From Janthinobacterium sp. UMAB-56 (GTDB lineage Bacteria; Pseudomonadota; Gammaproteobacteria; Burkholderiales; Burkholderiaceae_D), in contig NZ_LT607653.1 in assembly GCF_900095265.1 (NCBI RefSeq), positions 483,563 to 547,562 of the forward strand: a stretch of 64,000 nt of DNA. Reading direction: 5' to 3'. The notes under the pieces were generated by a model, which did not search any database, was not told the origin of the DNA, and worked only from the letters and a program-made list of their open reading frames with translations. This document shows, in pieces, positions 35,612 to 43,722 of this stretch (position 1 is the stretch's first letter; each line of letters starts with the position of its first letter). The translations under genes were made by a program, and so were the position numbers.

Positions 35612-36436
35612 ATGGACCGGGGCGCGTTGCCCCGGCATCCCTTGTCTGCTCCCGGATTTCGGTTCTGGTTTATTTGTTGGTGTGATTTGAAACTTCTGCT
35701 TACCTACCGCCTCGCGCGCATCGCCATTCACCTGGGCTGCGGCATGGCCAAGAGCGCCGTGCTCTTTCCCTGGCTGGACCTGGAGGGCCGTAACCGGCGC
35801 ATCCGCCGCTGGTCGACGCAGCTGCTCGACATCTGTGGCGTGCACGTGGCGCTGCCGGCGGCCAGCGTGCCGGCACTCGATCATGCGATGGTGGTGGCGA
35901 ACCACGTTTCGTGGCTCGACATCTTCGTCATCAATGCCGTCCACCCCTGCCGTTTTGTCGCCAAGGCGGAAATCCGCGCCTGGCCGATCCTGGGCTGGCT
36001 GGCGGGACGCGCCGGCACCATCTTCATTTCGCGCGGCAGCAAGCGTGACTTGCGCCTGATTTTCCAGGGCCTGGTGGATAAATTGACGGCGGGCGAGCGC
36101 ATTGCGTTCTTCCCCGAAGGCACGACCGCCGCGCAAGGACAGATCCTGCCGTTTCACGCGAATCTGTTCGAGGCGGCCATCGACGCGCAAGTGCCGGTGC
36201 AGCCGTTCGCGCTCGTGTATGTGGATGACAAGGGGGCTTTGCATCACGCCGTCGACTTTATCGGCGAGATGAGCTTTGCGCAAAGTATGGTGGCGATCTT
36301 GAGCGGTCCGCCGATCACGGCGCGGCTGACCTGTTTGGCGCCAGTGGCGACGCTGGACGCGCACCGGCGTGATCTGGCAGCGGCAACACAGGCGGCGGTG
36401 GCCGCTGTGCTGCCGCTGGAGCAGGCTAGTTCTTGA
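35612..36436 (+). CDS. 1-acyl-sn-glycerol-3-phosphate acyltransferase-like protein
   Basis: A 274-residue PlsC-family acyltransferase. The motif I N-H-V-S-W-L-D (NHx4D-like HxxxxD) and the later F-P-E-G-T-T are intact; SRGSKRD is block II. It probably acylates lysophosphatidic acid or another lysolipid at the membrane. Its start is uncertain: the ATG at 35612 is followed by a palindrome that looks non-coding, and an in-frame TTG at 35687 just before KLLLTYRLARIAI is an alternative. It overlaps the convergent permease gene by 11 nt. A second PlsC homologue occurs at 48393-49133. Confidence 0.85.
   Translation: MDRGALPRHPLSAPGFRFWFICWCDLKLLLTYRLARIAIHLGCGMAKSAVLFPWLDLEGRNRRIRRWSTQLLDICGVHVALPAASVPALDHAMVVANHVSWLDIFVINAVHPCRFVAKAEIRAWPILGWLAGRAGTIFISRGSKRDLRLIFQGLVDKLTAGERIAFFPEGTTAAQGQILPFHANLFEAAIDAQVPVQPFALVYVDDKGALHHAVDFIGEMSFAQSMVAILSGPPITARLTCLAPVATLDAHRRDLAAATQAAVAAVLPLEQASS
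35617..35638. repeat. GC-rich palindrome after the pyr genes
   Basis: CCGGGGC and GCCCCGG flank GCGTT within the first codons of the acyltransferase frame. It has no T run, so it is at best a weak terminator for the pyr genes or an RNA-stabilising hairpin. It weakens the case for the upstream ATG of the acyltransferase. Confidence 0.5.
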
Positions 36437-37190
36437 CGTGCAGCCAGCGCGCGTGGGCGGCGCGGGCCAGATAGTCGAGGATGAAACCGAGTATGCCGAT
36501 CAGCACGATGGCGGCCATCAGCTCTGAATACGCGAGGCGGTCGCGCGTGTCGAGGATGAAGTAGCCGAGGCCGGCCGACACGCCCAGCATTTCCGCCGGC
36601 ACCAGCACGATCCAGATGATGCCGATGGCCAGGCGCACGCCCGTCAGGATATCAGCCGTGATGCCCGGCAAAATCACCTTGAAGACGATCTCGCTGCGCG
36701 TGGCCGACAGGCTGCGCGCCAGCAGCAGCCAGTTCGGGTCGAGGCGCGCCACGCCGGCCGCCGTATTGAGCAGGATCGGCCAGACGGCCGCAAACGCCAG
36801 CAGGAAATACACGGGCGCGTCACCCACACCCAGCACCATCACGGCAATCGGCATCCACGACAGCGGCGAAATCATGCGCAGCAGCTGGAACAGCGGCATG
36901 GCCGCGCCGGAAAAGCTTTTCGACATGGCCACCAGCACACCCAGCGGCACGCCGATGATGATGGCCAGCCCCAGTCCCACGGCCACCCTTTGCAGGCTCA
37001 ATACCACGTGTAGCCAGATGTCAGGCCCGCCCAGCATTTCCTTGAAGGCCAGCGCCGTGGGCAGTGGCGCAAAGGCGGTGGCGATGGGCGTGGATTTCTC
37101 CAGCGCCGTCACGCCCATGGACCACAGCAGCAAGGCACAGGCCAGCCCCACCAGGGGCAGGCCGAACTTCGTCAACAACTTGCTTGCCAT
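36426..37190 (-). CDS. ABC transporter permease (nitrate/sulfonate/taurine type)
   Basis: A 254-residue inner-membrane permease with about six hydrophobic helices. The EAA loop, which contacts the ATPase, is around LSATRSEIVFKVILPGITADILTGVRLAIGIIW, matching the SsuC/TauC/NrtB type. It is the last gene of the leftward cluster and starts 2 nt after the binding-protein gene. The substrate is unknown; sulfonates, taurine, nitrate and thiamine precursors are all used by this transporter group. Confidence 0.88.
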   Translation of the reverse strand: MASKLLTKFGLPLVGLACALLLWSMGVTALEKSTPIATAFAPLPTALAFKEMLGGPDIWLHVVLSLQRVAVGLGLAIIIGVPLGVLVAMSKSFSGAAMPLFQLLRMISPLSWMPIAVMVLGVGDAPVYFLLAFAAVWPILLNTAAGVARLDPNWLLLARSLSATRSEIVFKVILPGITADILTGVRLAIGIIWIVLVPAEMLGVSAGLGYFILDTRDRLAYSELMAAIVLIGILGFILDYLARAAHARWLHVKN

Positions 37191-37192
37191 CG

Positions 37193-38437
37193 TCAGACCG
37201 CCACGGTTTCGCTGCGCAGCAGGTTGGCCGGCAAGCCGAAGGCGGCCGGGCCTCCAACGGCCGTGATGGCCTTGCGCACGAAGCGGTCATCGACCAGGTC
37301 GCGCGCGGCGAACTTCGGATCGAGCTTGGCCAGGAAGCGCGTATCGCCTTCGACCTTGGTGCGGCCGATGGCGCGCACCAGCTCTTCCGTGTACGAGGCA
37401 AACGGATAGGGCTGGAAGTCGATGCGGCGCTGCTGCCAGTTCTTGTGCACGATCAAGCCCTGCTTTTCGTAGCCGGCGTAATCGCTGGTGGCCAGCACCT
37501 TGGTCAGCACTTGCAGCGGATGCGGCGTGTAGCGGTGCTCGCCCACGTTCGACAGCAGCTTGGCCGTGTCGACCTGGTTCGAGCGCGTCCATAGCTGCGC
37601 CTTGACGATGGCGTTGGTGACTTTCTGCGCCCATTCGGGACGCGTATTGATGTCGCGCTCGGACAGGAAGGTGACGCAGCACGCATGGTTTTTCCACACG
37701 TCGCCGGAGAAACGCAGGATCTTGCCGATGCCGGCGTTTTCCGCCGCCGCATTGAACGGTTCGGCCACGATGTAGCCGGCGATGGACTTGCTGGCCAGGG
37801 CCGAGACCATTTCGGCCGGTGCCAGCACGATCAGGTTGACTTCATTCGGTTTGATGGCTGCATTGCGCGCGCGCGTGACCGGGGTCAGGCCATTCGAGGT
37901 CAGGATTTGCTGCAGCAGGATGTTGTGGATCGAGTACCAGAATGGAATCGCGACCGTGCGTCCACCCAGTTCGGAGACCTTGTTGATCTCGTTGGCCACC
38001 GTCAGCGCGGAACCGTTGACATGGTTCCAGGCGACGACTTTCGCGGGGAACTTGGCGCCGTAGCGCACCCACAGCGTGGCCGGCGACAGCAGATGGATGA
38101 CGTTGACCTGGCCGGCTACGAAGGCTTCGATGATCTGCGCCCAGCTGCGGAACAGGCGCGGCGTTTCCGCCTGCAAGCCTTCCGCTTCAAACAGCTTGCG
38201 GGCGTGGGCGACGAGCAGCGGGGTGGCGTCGGTAATCGGCAGGTAGCCGATTTTTACGGGCTGGTCATCGCCTTTCGGGCCCTGCTGTGCCATGGCGTCG
38301 CCGGCGAACAGCAGGGGCGAGGCGACGCTGGCCGTGGCCAGCGCCGACATGCGCAGGAAGTCGCGCCGCGTCAGGCCGCAGTCGCAATCGGACGAGGCGC
38401 AGATGTGCAGGGGTTTGTTTTGATCTTCGAATGTCAT
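37193..38437 (-). CDS. ABC transporter substrate-binding protein (NrtA/SsuA-like, Tat signal)
   Basis: A 414-residue NMT1/NrtA-like periplasmic binding protein. It starts with a 20-residue segment carrying Cys13, Cys18 and Cys20, followed by the twin-arginine motif T-R-R-D-F-L (Arg24, Arg25) and a hydrophobic Ala/Ser-rich stretch ending GDAMAQQ. The mature part begins VKIGYLPITDATPLLVAHARKLFEAEGL. Its export is therefore probably folded and Tat dependent, unusual for SsuA types but known for NrtA-like proteins. The frame is open further upstream, but the ATG at 38437 is the sensible start. The ligand is unknown. Confidence 0.87.
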   Translation of the reverse strand: MTFEDQNKPLHICASSDCDCGLTRRDFLRMSALATASVASPLLFAGDAMAQQGPKGDDQPVKIGYLPITDATPLLVAHARKLFEAEGLQAETPRLFRSWAQIIEAFVAGQVNVIHLLSPATLWVRYGAKFPAKVVAWNHVNGSALTVANEINKVSELGGRTVAIPFWYSIHNILLQQILTSNGLTPVTRARNAAIKPNEVNLIVLAPAEMVSALASKSIAGYIVAEPFNAAAENAGIGKILRFSGDVWKNHACCVTFLSERDINTRPEWAQKVTNAIVKAQLWTRSNQVDTAKLLSNVGEHRYTPHPLQVLTKVLATSDYAGYEKQGLIVHKNWQQRRIDFQPYPFASYTEELVRAIGRTKVEGDTRFLAKLDPKFAARDLVDDRFVRKAITAVGGPAAFGLPANLLRSETVAV

Positions 38438-38454
38438 GGGAAAGTTCCGGTCGA

Positions 38455-39261
38455 TTAATTGGGAGCAAAGGCGGGCGTTTGATCTTGCTTTTGCAGCGCC
38501 TGCAGGGCGTCGAGGATGTCCATCTTGAGGGCGATCACCTCGGCGCTGTGGCCAATGCGCGGCTGGGCGATGGCGACGGGCCATTCGCGCACGATGTTGC
38601 CGGGCCTGCCTCCCATCAGCAAGATGCGGTCGGCCACCAGGATGGCTTCATCGATATCGTGGGTGACGAGCAGCACGGCCGTGTGCCAGCGGTGCACCAC
38701 GTCGACCAGCAGCGATTGCATCTCGGCGCGGGTGATGGCGTCGAGGGCGGAAAATGGTTCATCGGCGAACAGTAGTTCCGGTTCGCGCGCCAGCGCACGG
38801 GCCAGCGCCACGCGCTGCGCCATGCCGCCCGAGAGCGCGGACGGATACAGTTTTTCGCGCCCCTTCAGGCCCACCGCGTCGATGGCTTGCGCCACGCGCG
38901 CCTGGTGCGCCTCACGCGTGAGCTGCGGCTGGTGCTTGAAGTCGAGGCCGAAGCCGGCGTTGCCCGTGACGTTCAGCCAGGGGAGCAAACTGGCTTGCTG
39001 GAAGACGAGGGCGCTGCGCGGGTCCGGTTCGCGCATGGGTGCGTCGAGAAACTGGATATCGCCCGTCGATGGCGGCTGCAAGCCGGCCAGCACGCGCAGC
39101 AGGCTCGATTTGCCGCAGCCGCTGCCGCCCAGCAGGCAGACGATTTCGCGCTTGCGCACGCCCAGCGAGACGTGCTGGAACACAGGCGCCGTGCCCGGAT
39201 AGGCGTAACTGAGATCGCGCGCCTGCAGTGCCCAGTCTTGCGCTTCCACCGCTGCGGTCAT
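38455..39261 (-). CDS. ABC transporter ATP-binding protein (nitrate/sulfonate/taurine type)
   Basis: A 268-residue ATPase with Walker A GGSGCGKSSLL, Q loop VFQQASLLPWL, signature ALSGGMAQRVALARAL and Walker B LLFADEPFSALD. It powers the importer formed with the permease and the binding protein. The start codon overlaps the stop of the preceding acyl-CoA-dehydrogenase-like gene by 4 nt (ATGA), so transport and oxidoreductase genes are translationally coupled. The frame opens far upstream, but only inside that neighbour. Confidence 0.92.
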   Translation of the reverse strand: MTAAVEAQDWALQARDLSYAYPGTAPVFQHVSLGVRKREIVCLLGGSGCGKSSLLRVLAGLQPPSTGDIQFLDAPMREPDPRSALVFQQASLLPWLNVTGNAGFGLDFKHQPQLTREAHQARVAQAIDAVGLKGREKLYPSALSGGMAQRVALARALAREPELLFADEPFSALDAITRAEMQSLLVDVVHRWHTAVLLVTHDIDEAILVADRILLMGGRPGNIVREWPVAIAQPRIGHSAEVIALKMDILDALQALQKQDQTPAFAPN

Positions 39262-40337
39262 GCCGGGGCTCCCGCTGCCGCCTGCTGGCTGTCGAACAGC
39301 TGCAAGGCCGATTGCAACTGCGTCAGGCTGGGGGTAACGATGGGGATGAACGACGATTCGCGCCAGCGGCGGGCAAAGCCCTGCTGTTCGGCGTTCAGGT
39401 AGGCGCGCCCGCCCATGGCTTGCAGTTCCAGCATCAGTGCCTGCTGCAGCACGTCGGCCAGCTGTATGCGCAGGCGGAACATGGCCGGCGCCTGTGTCTT
39501 GAAGCGGCCATCGTGCACGCCGGCCAGCAGGGTGGCAACAGCCGCCTCCAGCGTAGCTTGCAGCGCTTCGATGCGCGGCGTGAGCTGGTTGCGCGAGCCG
39601 GCGGAAATTTGCGCCGCCTGCGTCAGGCTGGCGCGCGCCAGGCCGATTGACAGGCCGCACTGCATGCCGAGGAATGATGGGCGCACCTGCGGCAGCCAGG
39701 CCGGCGCGTTGTCGCTGATGATGTCGGCGGCGGGGATGTGTACCTGCGCCAGCTTGACGGAGGCCGTATTGCTGCCGCGCAGGGCGATCAGGTCCAGGTC
39801 GTCGCTGCGCTTGACGCCTGCCGTGCTGCTGTCAAAGGCGACGATGACGGGGGGCGCGCCGTCGTCCGGCGCCACGGCGGCGGCGGCGACAAAGCCCGCC
39901 TTGCGCAAGTTCGTCACCCAGGCCAGGCCGCCATCGATCAGCAAGCCGTCTTCCTGGCGCGCGCCCGTGATTTGCAGTTGCTCGATACCGGACAAGAATT
40001 TCATGGCGTTCGACAAACCGCTGGCGCCTGCCTGCGTGCCTGCCAGCAGGCCTGGCAGGCGGCGCTCGGCCAGCGCACGGTTCTCGCTTTGCAGCAGGAA
40101 TTCGATGAAGCAGCGCTGGCCCCAGAATACAAAAGCTGCCGTCACCGATTGCCCGGCCACGTTGGCGATGGCGTCGATGGCGTCGCGCACGTCGCCGCCC
40201 GCGCCACCGTGTTCCTGCGGCACGCCGATGGCCAGCAGCTGGTCGCCAGCGAGGGCCGGCAAAACGGCTTCAGCCAGTGCTGACGATTGGTCGAGCTGGT
40301 CGGCGTGCATCTGCAGCCAGTGATTGAGGTGGCCCAT
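39258..40337 (-). CDS. Acyl-CoA dehydrogenase-fold flavoprotein with altered active site
   Basis: A 359-residue protein with an acyl-CoA dehydrogenase layout: an N-terminal helical domain (LLAIGVPQEHGGAG), a middle beta domain and a C-terminal helical domain with LQAMGGRAYLNAEQQGFARRWRES. At the place where typical members have I-Y-E-G-T with a catalytic Glu, this one has I-V-T-P-S-L (333-338), so a classical dehydrogenase is unlikely. Related folds include flavin-dependent monooxygenases such as DszC and SfnB types in sulfur metabolism; this assignment is inference. It sits 1 nt after the peroxidase-like gene and overlaps the ATPase gene by 4 nt. Confidence 0.8.
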   Translation of the reverse strand: MGHLNHWLQMHADQLDQSSALAEAVLPALAGDQLLAIGVPQEHGGAGGDVRDAIDAIANVAGQSVTAAFVFWGQRCFIEFLLQSENRALAERRLPGLLAGTQAGASGLSNAMKFLSGIEQLQITGARQEDGLLIDGGLAWVTNLRKAGFVAAAAVAPDDGAPPVIVAFDSSTAGVKRSDDLDLIALRGSNTASVKLAQVHIPAADIISDNAPAWLPQVRPSFLGMQCGLSIGLARASLTQAAQISAGSRNQLTPRIEALQATLEAAVATLLAGVHDGRFKTQAPAMFRLRIQLADVLQQALMLELQAMGGRAYLNAEQQGFARRWRESSFIPIVTPSLTQLQSALQLFDSQQAAAGAPA

Positions 40338-40338
40338 G

Positions 40339-40893
40339 TCAGACGGCGCCAGGCAAGTAGGGCGTCAATTGCGCATTGACGGGCGTGCCTGCCAGGCTGT
40401 TGGAGAAATTGCACAGGGTGGCCAGGCTGATGCCCAGCACCACTTCCAGCGCCTGCTGCTCGTTGTAACCGGCCGCCAGGAAGGCTTGATAGGCGGCGTC
40501 GCTGACGGCGCCGCGCGTGGCGATGACGGCCGTGGCGAAGGCGGCGACGGCATCGAGTTTGACGTCACCGGTCGCCTGGCCATGCTGCAGGGCGCGCACA
40601 ATATCGGGCGTCTGGCCGGCTTTTTTCAGCGAAATGGCGCTATGGCCGGCGATGCAGAAATCGCAGCCGTGGATGCGCGCGGCGGTGATTTGCACCACTT
40701 CGCGCTCCATCAGGCTCAAGCTGGCACGTGCATTGATGCCGGAAACGGTCAGATAGGTTTCCAGGGCCAGTGGCGCGTTGGCCAGTACGCCGATCAGGTT
40801 GGGCAGGTAGCCATTGTTGGCGATAGCCTTTTCCACGAAGGGGCGGCTATCGGCCGGGGCGGTATCAAGAGTGTGCAGCGTCAGACGGGACAT
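40339..40893 (-). CDS. Carboxymuconolactone decarboxylase-like (AhpD-type) protein
   Basis: A 184-residue all-helical protein of the CMD/AhpD superfamily. The active-site motif C-D-F-C-I-A-G-H with the preceding Glu (SLMEREVVQITAARIHG) fits the peroxidase-related branch, which uses the CxxC pair for thiol chemistry. It is the first gene of the ABC cluster. A role in detoxifying a peroxide made by the neighbouring flavoprotein, or in chemistry on the imported compound, is plausible but unproven. Confidence 0.85.
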   Translation of the reverse strand: MSRLTLHTLDTAPADSRPFVEKAIANNGYLPNLIGVLANAPLALETYLTVSGINARASLSLMEREVVQITAARIHGCDFCIAGHSAISLKKAGQTPDIVRALQHGQATGDVKLDAVAAFATAVIATRGAVSDAAYQAFLAAGYNEQQALEVVLGISLATLCNFSNSLAGTPVNAQLTPYLPGAV

Positions 40894-41011
40894 GGGGTAC
40901 CTTGCTAAGTTAGAAAGTCACCCGGCCATTATATCGGCCATGCCGTGCAGGCAACAGACGTCAGCGTCGTCCTTTTTTGCTCGTTCGTCTTTGATTGCGC
41001 TAACCTTGACC

Positions 41012-41932
41012 TCAGTTTGCCAGCTGGCGCTGGCGCTGGTCGCGCCGGTAGGCGCCTGGCTGTTCGCCCGTGACCCGCTTGAAGGCGCGCGTAAAGGCGG
41101 CGTGCGAGCGGTAGCCCACCAGTTCTGCAACGCGTTCGACGGAGATGCCATCGTGCAGGCGCCGCGCCGCGATCTTCATGCGCAGCAGGAGCAGGAACTG
41201 GGCCGGCGAATGGCCGCTGGCGCTGGCGAAATGCTTGCAGAAGCTGGCGCGCGACATGCAGGCGGCCTTGGCCATGTTCTCGATCGACCAGTCGTCGGCG
41301 GGGGCGTCGAGCATGCGTTCGAGCAGCGGCGAAAATGCGGGCTGGTGCAGCAGCGACAGCAGGCCGGCTGCCACTTGCTCACCCTGCGCCACATGGCGGA
41401 TCAGGTAAAAGAACAGCAGTTCGACCAGGCGCGCGATGAGCGGCGACGGTTGCTCGGGATCGCCGCCCGCCTCGGCCAGAATCAGGTCGAACAGCGCGGC
41501 GGCGGCGCTGAAGGCGGGCGCGTCGCCGCGTATCAGCAGATAAGGCGGGAAGGAGTCAACGATCAGCGCCGAGAGGGCGCCGCGAAATTGAAAGAAGCCG
41601 CAGGCCAGCGCCGTCGCCGACGGCTCCACGGGCGATTGCAGCGGCAGCATGGCTTGCGCGCTGACCGCCTGCAGCGGGTCGCGGTGGGGACTGAGGAAGT
41701 GCGGCAGGTCGCGCAGCAGGAAAACGCCGTCGCGCGGGCCGAGCGCAATCGGCGCCGCCCCGTCGAGGTGCAAATAGCATTGGCCATCGAGCACCAGGTG
41801 AAAGCTGCCCAGTTCCCGGCCCGCCGTGGAAGCGCGCCAGCGGCCGCAGTACTGGCCCACATGCAGGACGGCGGTGTCGAGTTCCAGGCTGCCGAGCAGC
41901 CAGCGCGCCAGTCTGTCGGTATCAGGATGCAT
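41012..41932 (-). CDS. AraC-family transcriptional regulator with cupin domain
   Basis: A 306-residue regulator. The N-terminal cupin-like part (SFHLVLDGQCYLHLDG) probably binds a ligand; the C-terminal domain has two helix-turn-helix motifs, with MSRASFCKHFASASGHSPAQFLL in the first and ISVERVAELVGYRSHAAFTRAFKRVTGEQPGAYRR in the second. It lies directly upstream of the peroxidase/flavoprotein/ABC cluster on the same strand (118-nt gap), so it is the obvious candidate regulator of that cluster. The effector is unknown. Confidence 0.88.
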   Translation of the reverse strand: MHPDTDRLARWLLGSLELDTAVLHVGQYCGRWRASTAGRELGSFHLVLDGQCYLHLDGAAPIALGPRDGVFLLRDLPHFLSPHRDPLQAVSAQAMLPLQSPVEPSATALACGFFQFRGALSALIVDSFPPYLLIRGDAPAFSAAAALFDLILAEAGGDPEQPSPLIARLVELLFFYLIRHVAQGEQVAAGLLSLLHQPAFSPLLERMLDAPADDWSIENMAKAACMSRASFCKHFASASGHSPAQFLLLLRMKIAARRLHDGISVERVAELVGYRSHAAFTRAFKRVTGEQPGAYRRDQRQRQLAN

Positions 41933-42025
41933 GGGATCGCAAAGGCAAAAGCTGCATCATACGGGCCTTGCGCGGCAAGGCAAACGACCGATTTCGACTA
42001 AGCATATGCGCGCCTTGCTTGCCAC

Positions 42026-42865
42026 TTAGCGCTTGCCACCGTGCTGCAGGAAGGCGGGACAATCGACTTGCAGCAGCGAGCGGTCTTCCAGGCATACAGC
42101 CGACAGTTTTCCGCCCCACACGCAGCCGCTATCGAGGCCGATCAGGTTGGGACGCAACTGCAGTCCCAGCGCCGACCAGTGGCCGAAGACGATGGTGTCG
42201 CCCGCGCTGCGCCTGCCTGGCACGTCGAACCAGGGCAGCAGCCCGGAGCCCGGCGGCGCACTGCCGCTCTCCTTCATCTTGAAGTCCATCACGCCGTCCG
42301 GCGTGCAAAAGCGCAGCCGCGTCATGGCGTTGACGATGCAGCGCAGCCGGTCGGCGCCCTGCAGGTCGTCGCGCCAGGCGGCCGGCTCGTTGCCGTACAT
42401 GTTGCGCAGGAACGCCACCCAGCCGTCGCTGCTCAGCATGGCGGACACTTCCCCGCTCAGTGACAGGGCCTGGGCCGTGCTCCATTGCGGCAGCAAGCCC
42501 GCATGCACGAGCACATGGCCGTCGTGTTCCAGTGCCAGTGGCCGCTGGCGCAGCCAGGTGATCAACTCCTCGCGGTCGGGCGCGTCGAGGATCTCGGCCA
42601 GCGTATCGGACGCATGCTCGGGCCGGATGCCGTTGGCCACGGCCAGCAGGTGCAAGTCATGGTTGCCCAGGACGCTGTCGGCCAGGCCCTGCTGCGCCAG
42701 CGCACGCACGTGGCGCAGGGTGGCCAGCGAGGCCGGGCCGCGGTTGACCAAGTCGCCCGCGAACAGCAGGCGGTATGGACCATCCGCTGCCGCCTGGATG
42801 CGTTCGATCAGTTCGATGGTTTGTGCATGGCAGCCTTGCAGATCGCCGATAAAGTAAGTTTTCAT
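42026..42865 (-). CDS. apaH: Symmetrical diadenosine tetraphosphatase
   Basis: ApaH hydrolyses Ap4A to two ADP and removes Np4 caps from RNA. The 279-residue metallophosphatase has the motifs GDLQGC (metal site; canonical GDxxG), [10 protein letters not shown] and [14 protein letters not shown], all in the N-terminal third, and a later HAGLLPQWS. Its neighbours (AraC regulator, hns) suggest it is transcribed alone. A perfect TATAAT on the minus strand lies 33 nt upstream of its ATG. Confidence 0.95.
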   Translation of the reverse strand: MKTYFIGDLQGCHAQTIELIERIQAAADGPYRLLFAGDLVNRGPASLATLRHVRALAQQGLADSVLGNHDLHLLAVANGIRPEHASDTLAEILDAPDREELITWLRQRPLALEHDGHVLVHAGLLPQWSTAQALSLSGEVSAMLSSDGWVAFLRNMYGNEPAAWRDDLQGADRLRCIVNAMTRLRFCTPDGVMDFKMKESGSAPPGSGLLPWFDVPGRRSAGDTIVFGHWSALGLQLRPNLIGLDSGCVWGGKLSAVCLEDRSLLQVDCPAFLQHGGKR

Positions 42866-43320
42866 ATGTGCCGGGTTAAAGTGAACTACGCGCAGGCATT
42901 ATAAGCATGCCAGTCGTTTGAGGTTGGGCACATTGCCGGCCCGTGCCCGCTTGCATGCACAGGCAGCATGCGGGGAAATATCGGCTGCCGATTATGCCGC
43001 AGCGGGATTTAATCGGGCTGCATTTCCCGTCGACGTATATGGATCATAATCGGCCAGCGTGTTTATCGGAATCGATAACCGCACCATGTCAGCTTTGCAA
43101 GCGGCGTGCGCGCGCATGCTGGAATGCCACTCACCCACGCGCATTCATTTTCCACGCGCGCTTTCGACATATTCCTCATTTAATCTTAATGTTGCGCAGA
43201 TAAATATATCGATGGCGGTGATTCAAACGGCGATGGATTATGCAACGGTGCGCGGATGTTTATACAATGTAGTATATTTCACGCTTATTTTAATATTTCC
43301 CAATGTAAAGGATGTACCGG
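42866..43320. other. 455-nt non-coding region upstream of the H-NS gene
   Basis: The left part is GC-rich; from about 43140 to 43310 the composition turns clearly AT-rich, with runs such as TTAATCTTAATG and TTATTTTAATATTT. A 5-bp inverted repeat TATAC/GTATA lies at 43261-43276. Short open frames exist but none has a good ribosome site or protein-like composition. I read it as a long promoter region for the H-NS gene, possibly curved DNA bound by H-NS itself, which is inference. Confidence 0.55.
42898..42903 (-). promoter_or_regulatory. Possible -10 element of apaH
   Basis: The minus strand reads TATAAT about 33 nt upstream of the apaH ATG. No clear -35 box is seen at 16-18 nt, so this is a weak assignment resting on the perfect -10 hexamer and its position. 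Confidence 0.3.
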
Positions 43321-43629
43321 ATGGATCTGTCAACGATGACGATGCTGGAATTGCGCAAGCTGGAAGATAATGTCAAGCAGGAATTGAACAGCCGCGAGCG
43401 CGAAGACTTGAACAAGGCGCGCGAACAGATCATGGCCATCGCACAGCAAGCGGGCATTCCGCTGAAACAGCTGATACTCGATGGCTTGCATCCGCGCACG
43501 GGCAAAGTCGCGGTGCGTTACCGCCATCCTGATAATGCGACCGAGCAATGGACAGGTCGTGGCCGCCAGCCGCTGTGGGTCAAACAATGGGTGGAATCGG
43601 GCAAGTCGATCGATCTGCTGCGCGTATAA
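43321..43629 (+). CDS. H-NS family nucleoid-associated protein
   Basis: A 102-residue protein. Residues 1-50 are a charged helical oligomerisation region (TMLELRKLEDNVKQELNSRE); the C-terminal DNA-binding part has the family motif KVAVRYRHPDNATEQWTGRGRQPLWVKQWVESGKS, close to the betaproteobacterial Bv3F/HvrA type. It should bind AT-rich DNA and silence genes. The ATG at 43321 has AAAGGA at an ideal distance; an in-frame ATG three codons earlier is too close to that site. Confidence 0.93.
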   Translation: MDLSTMTMLELRKLEDNVKQELNSREREDLNKAREQIMAIAQQAGIPLKQLILDGLHPRTGKVAVRYRHPDNATEQWTGRGRQPLWVKQWVESGKSIDLLRV

Positions 43630-43722
43630 TTCGGTATACTCTTGGCGCAGTAGCAAGCTGTCAGTTGCGCGTTGCAACTCGCCAGGCACCTTATTGATAC
43701 CCTTACTTATAGCGTCTACATT

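Noticed and set aside
34598-36364. Minus-strand frame of 588 codons over pyrC' and the acyltransferase
   Set aside because: It overlaps two real genes on the other strand and has no protein-family features.
43059-43370. 103-codon frame in front of the H-NS gene
   Set aside because: It has no good ribosome site, overlaps the H-NS start in another frame and lacks protein-like composition.
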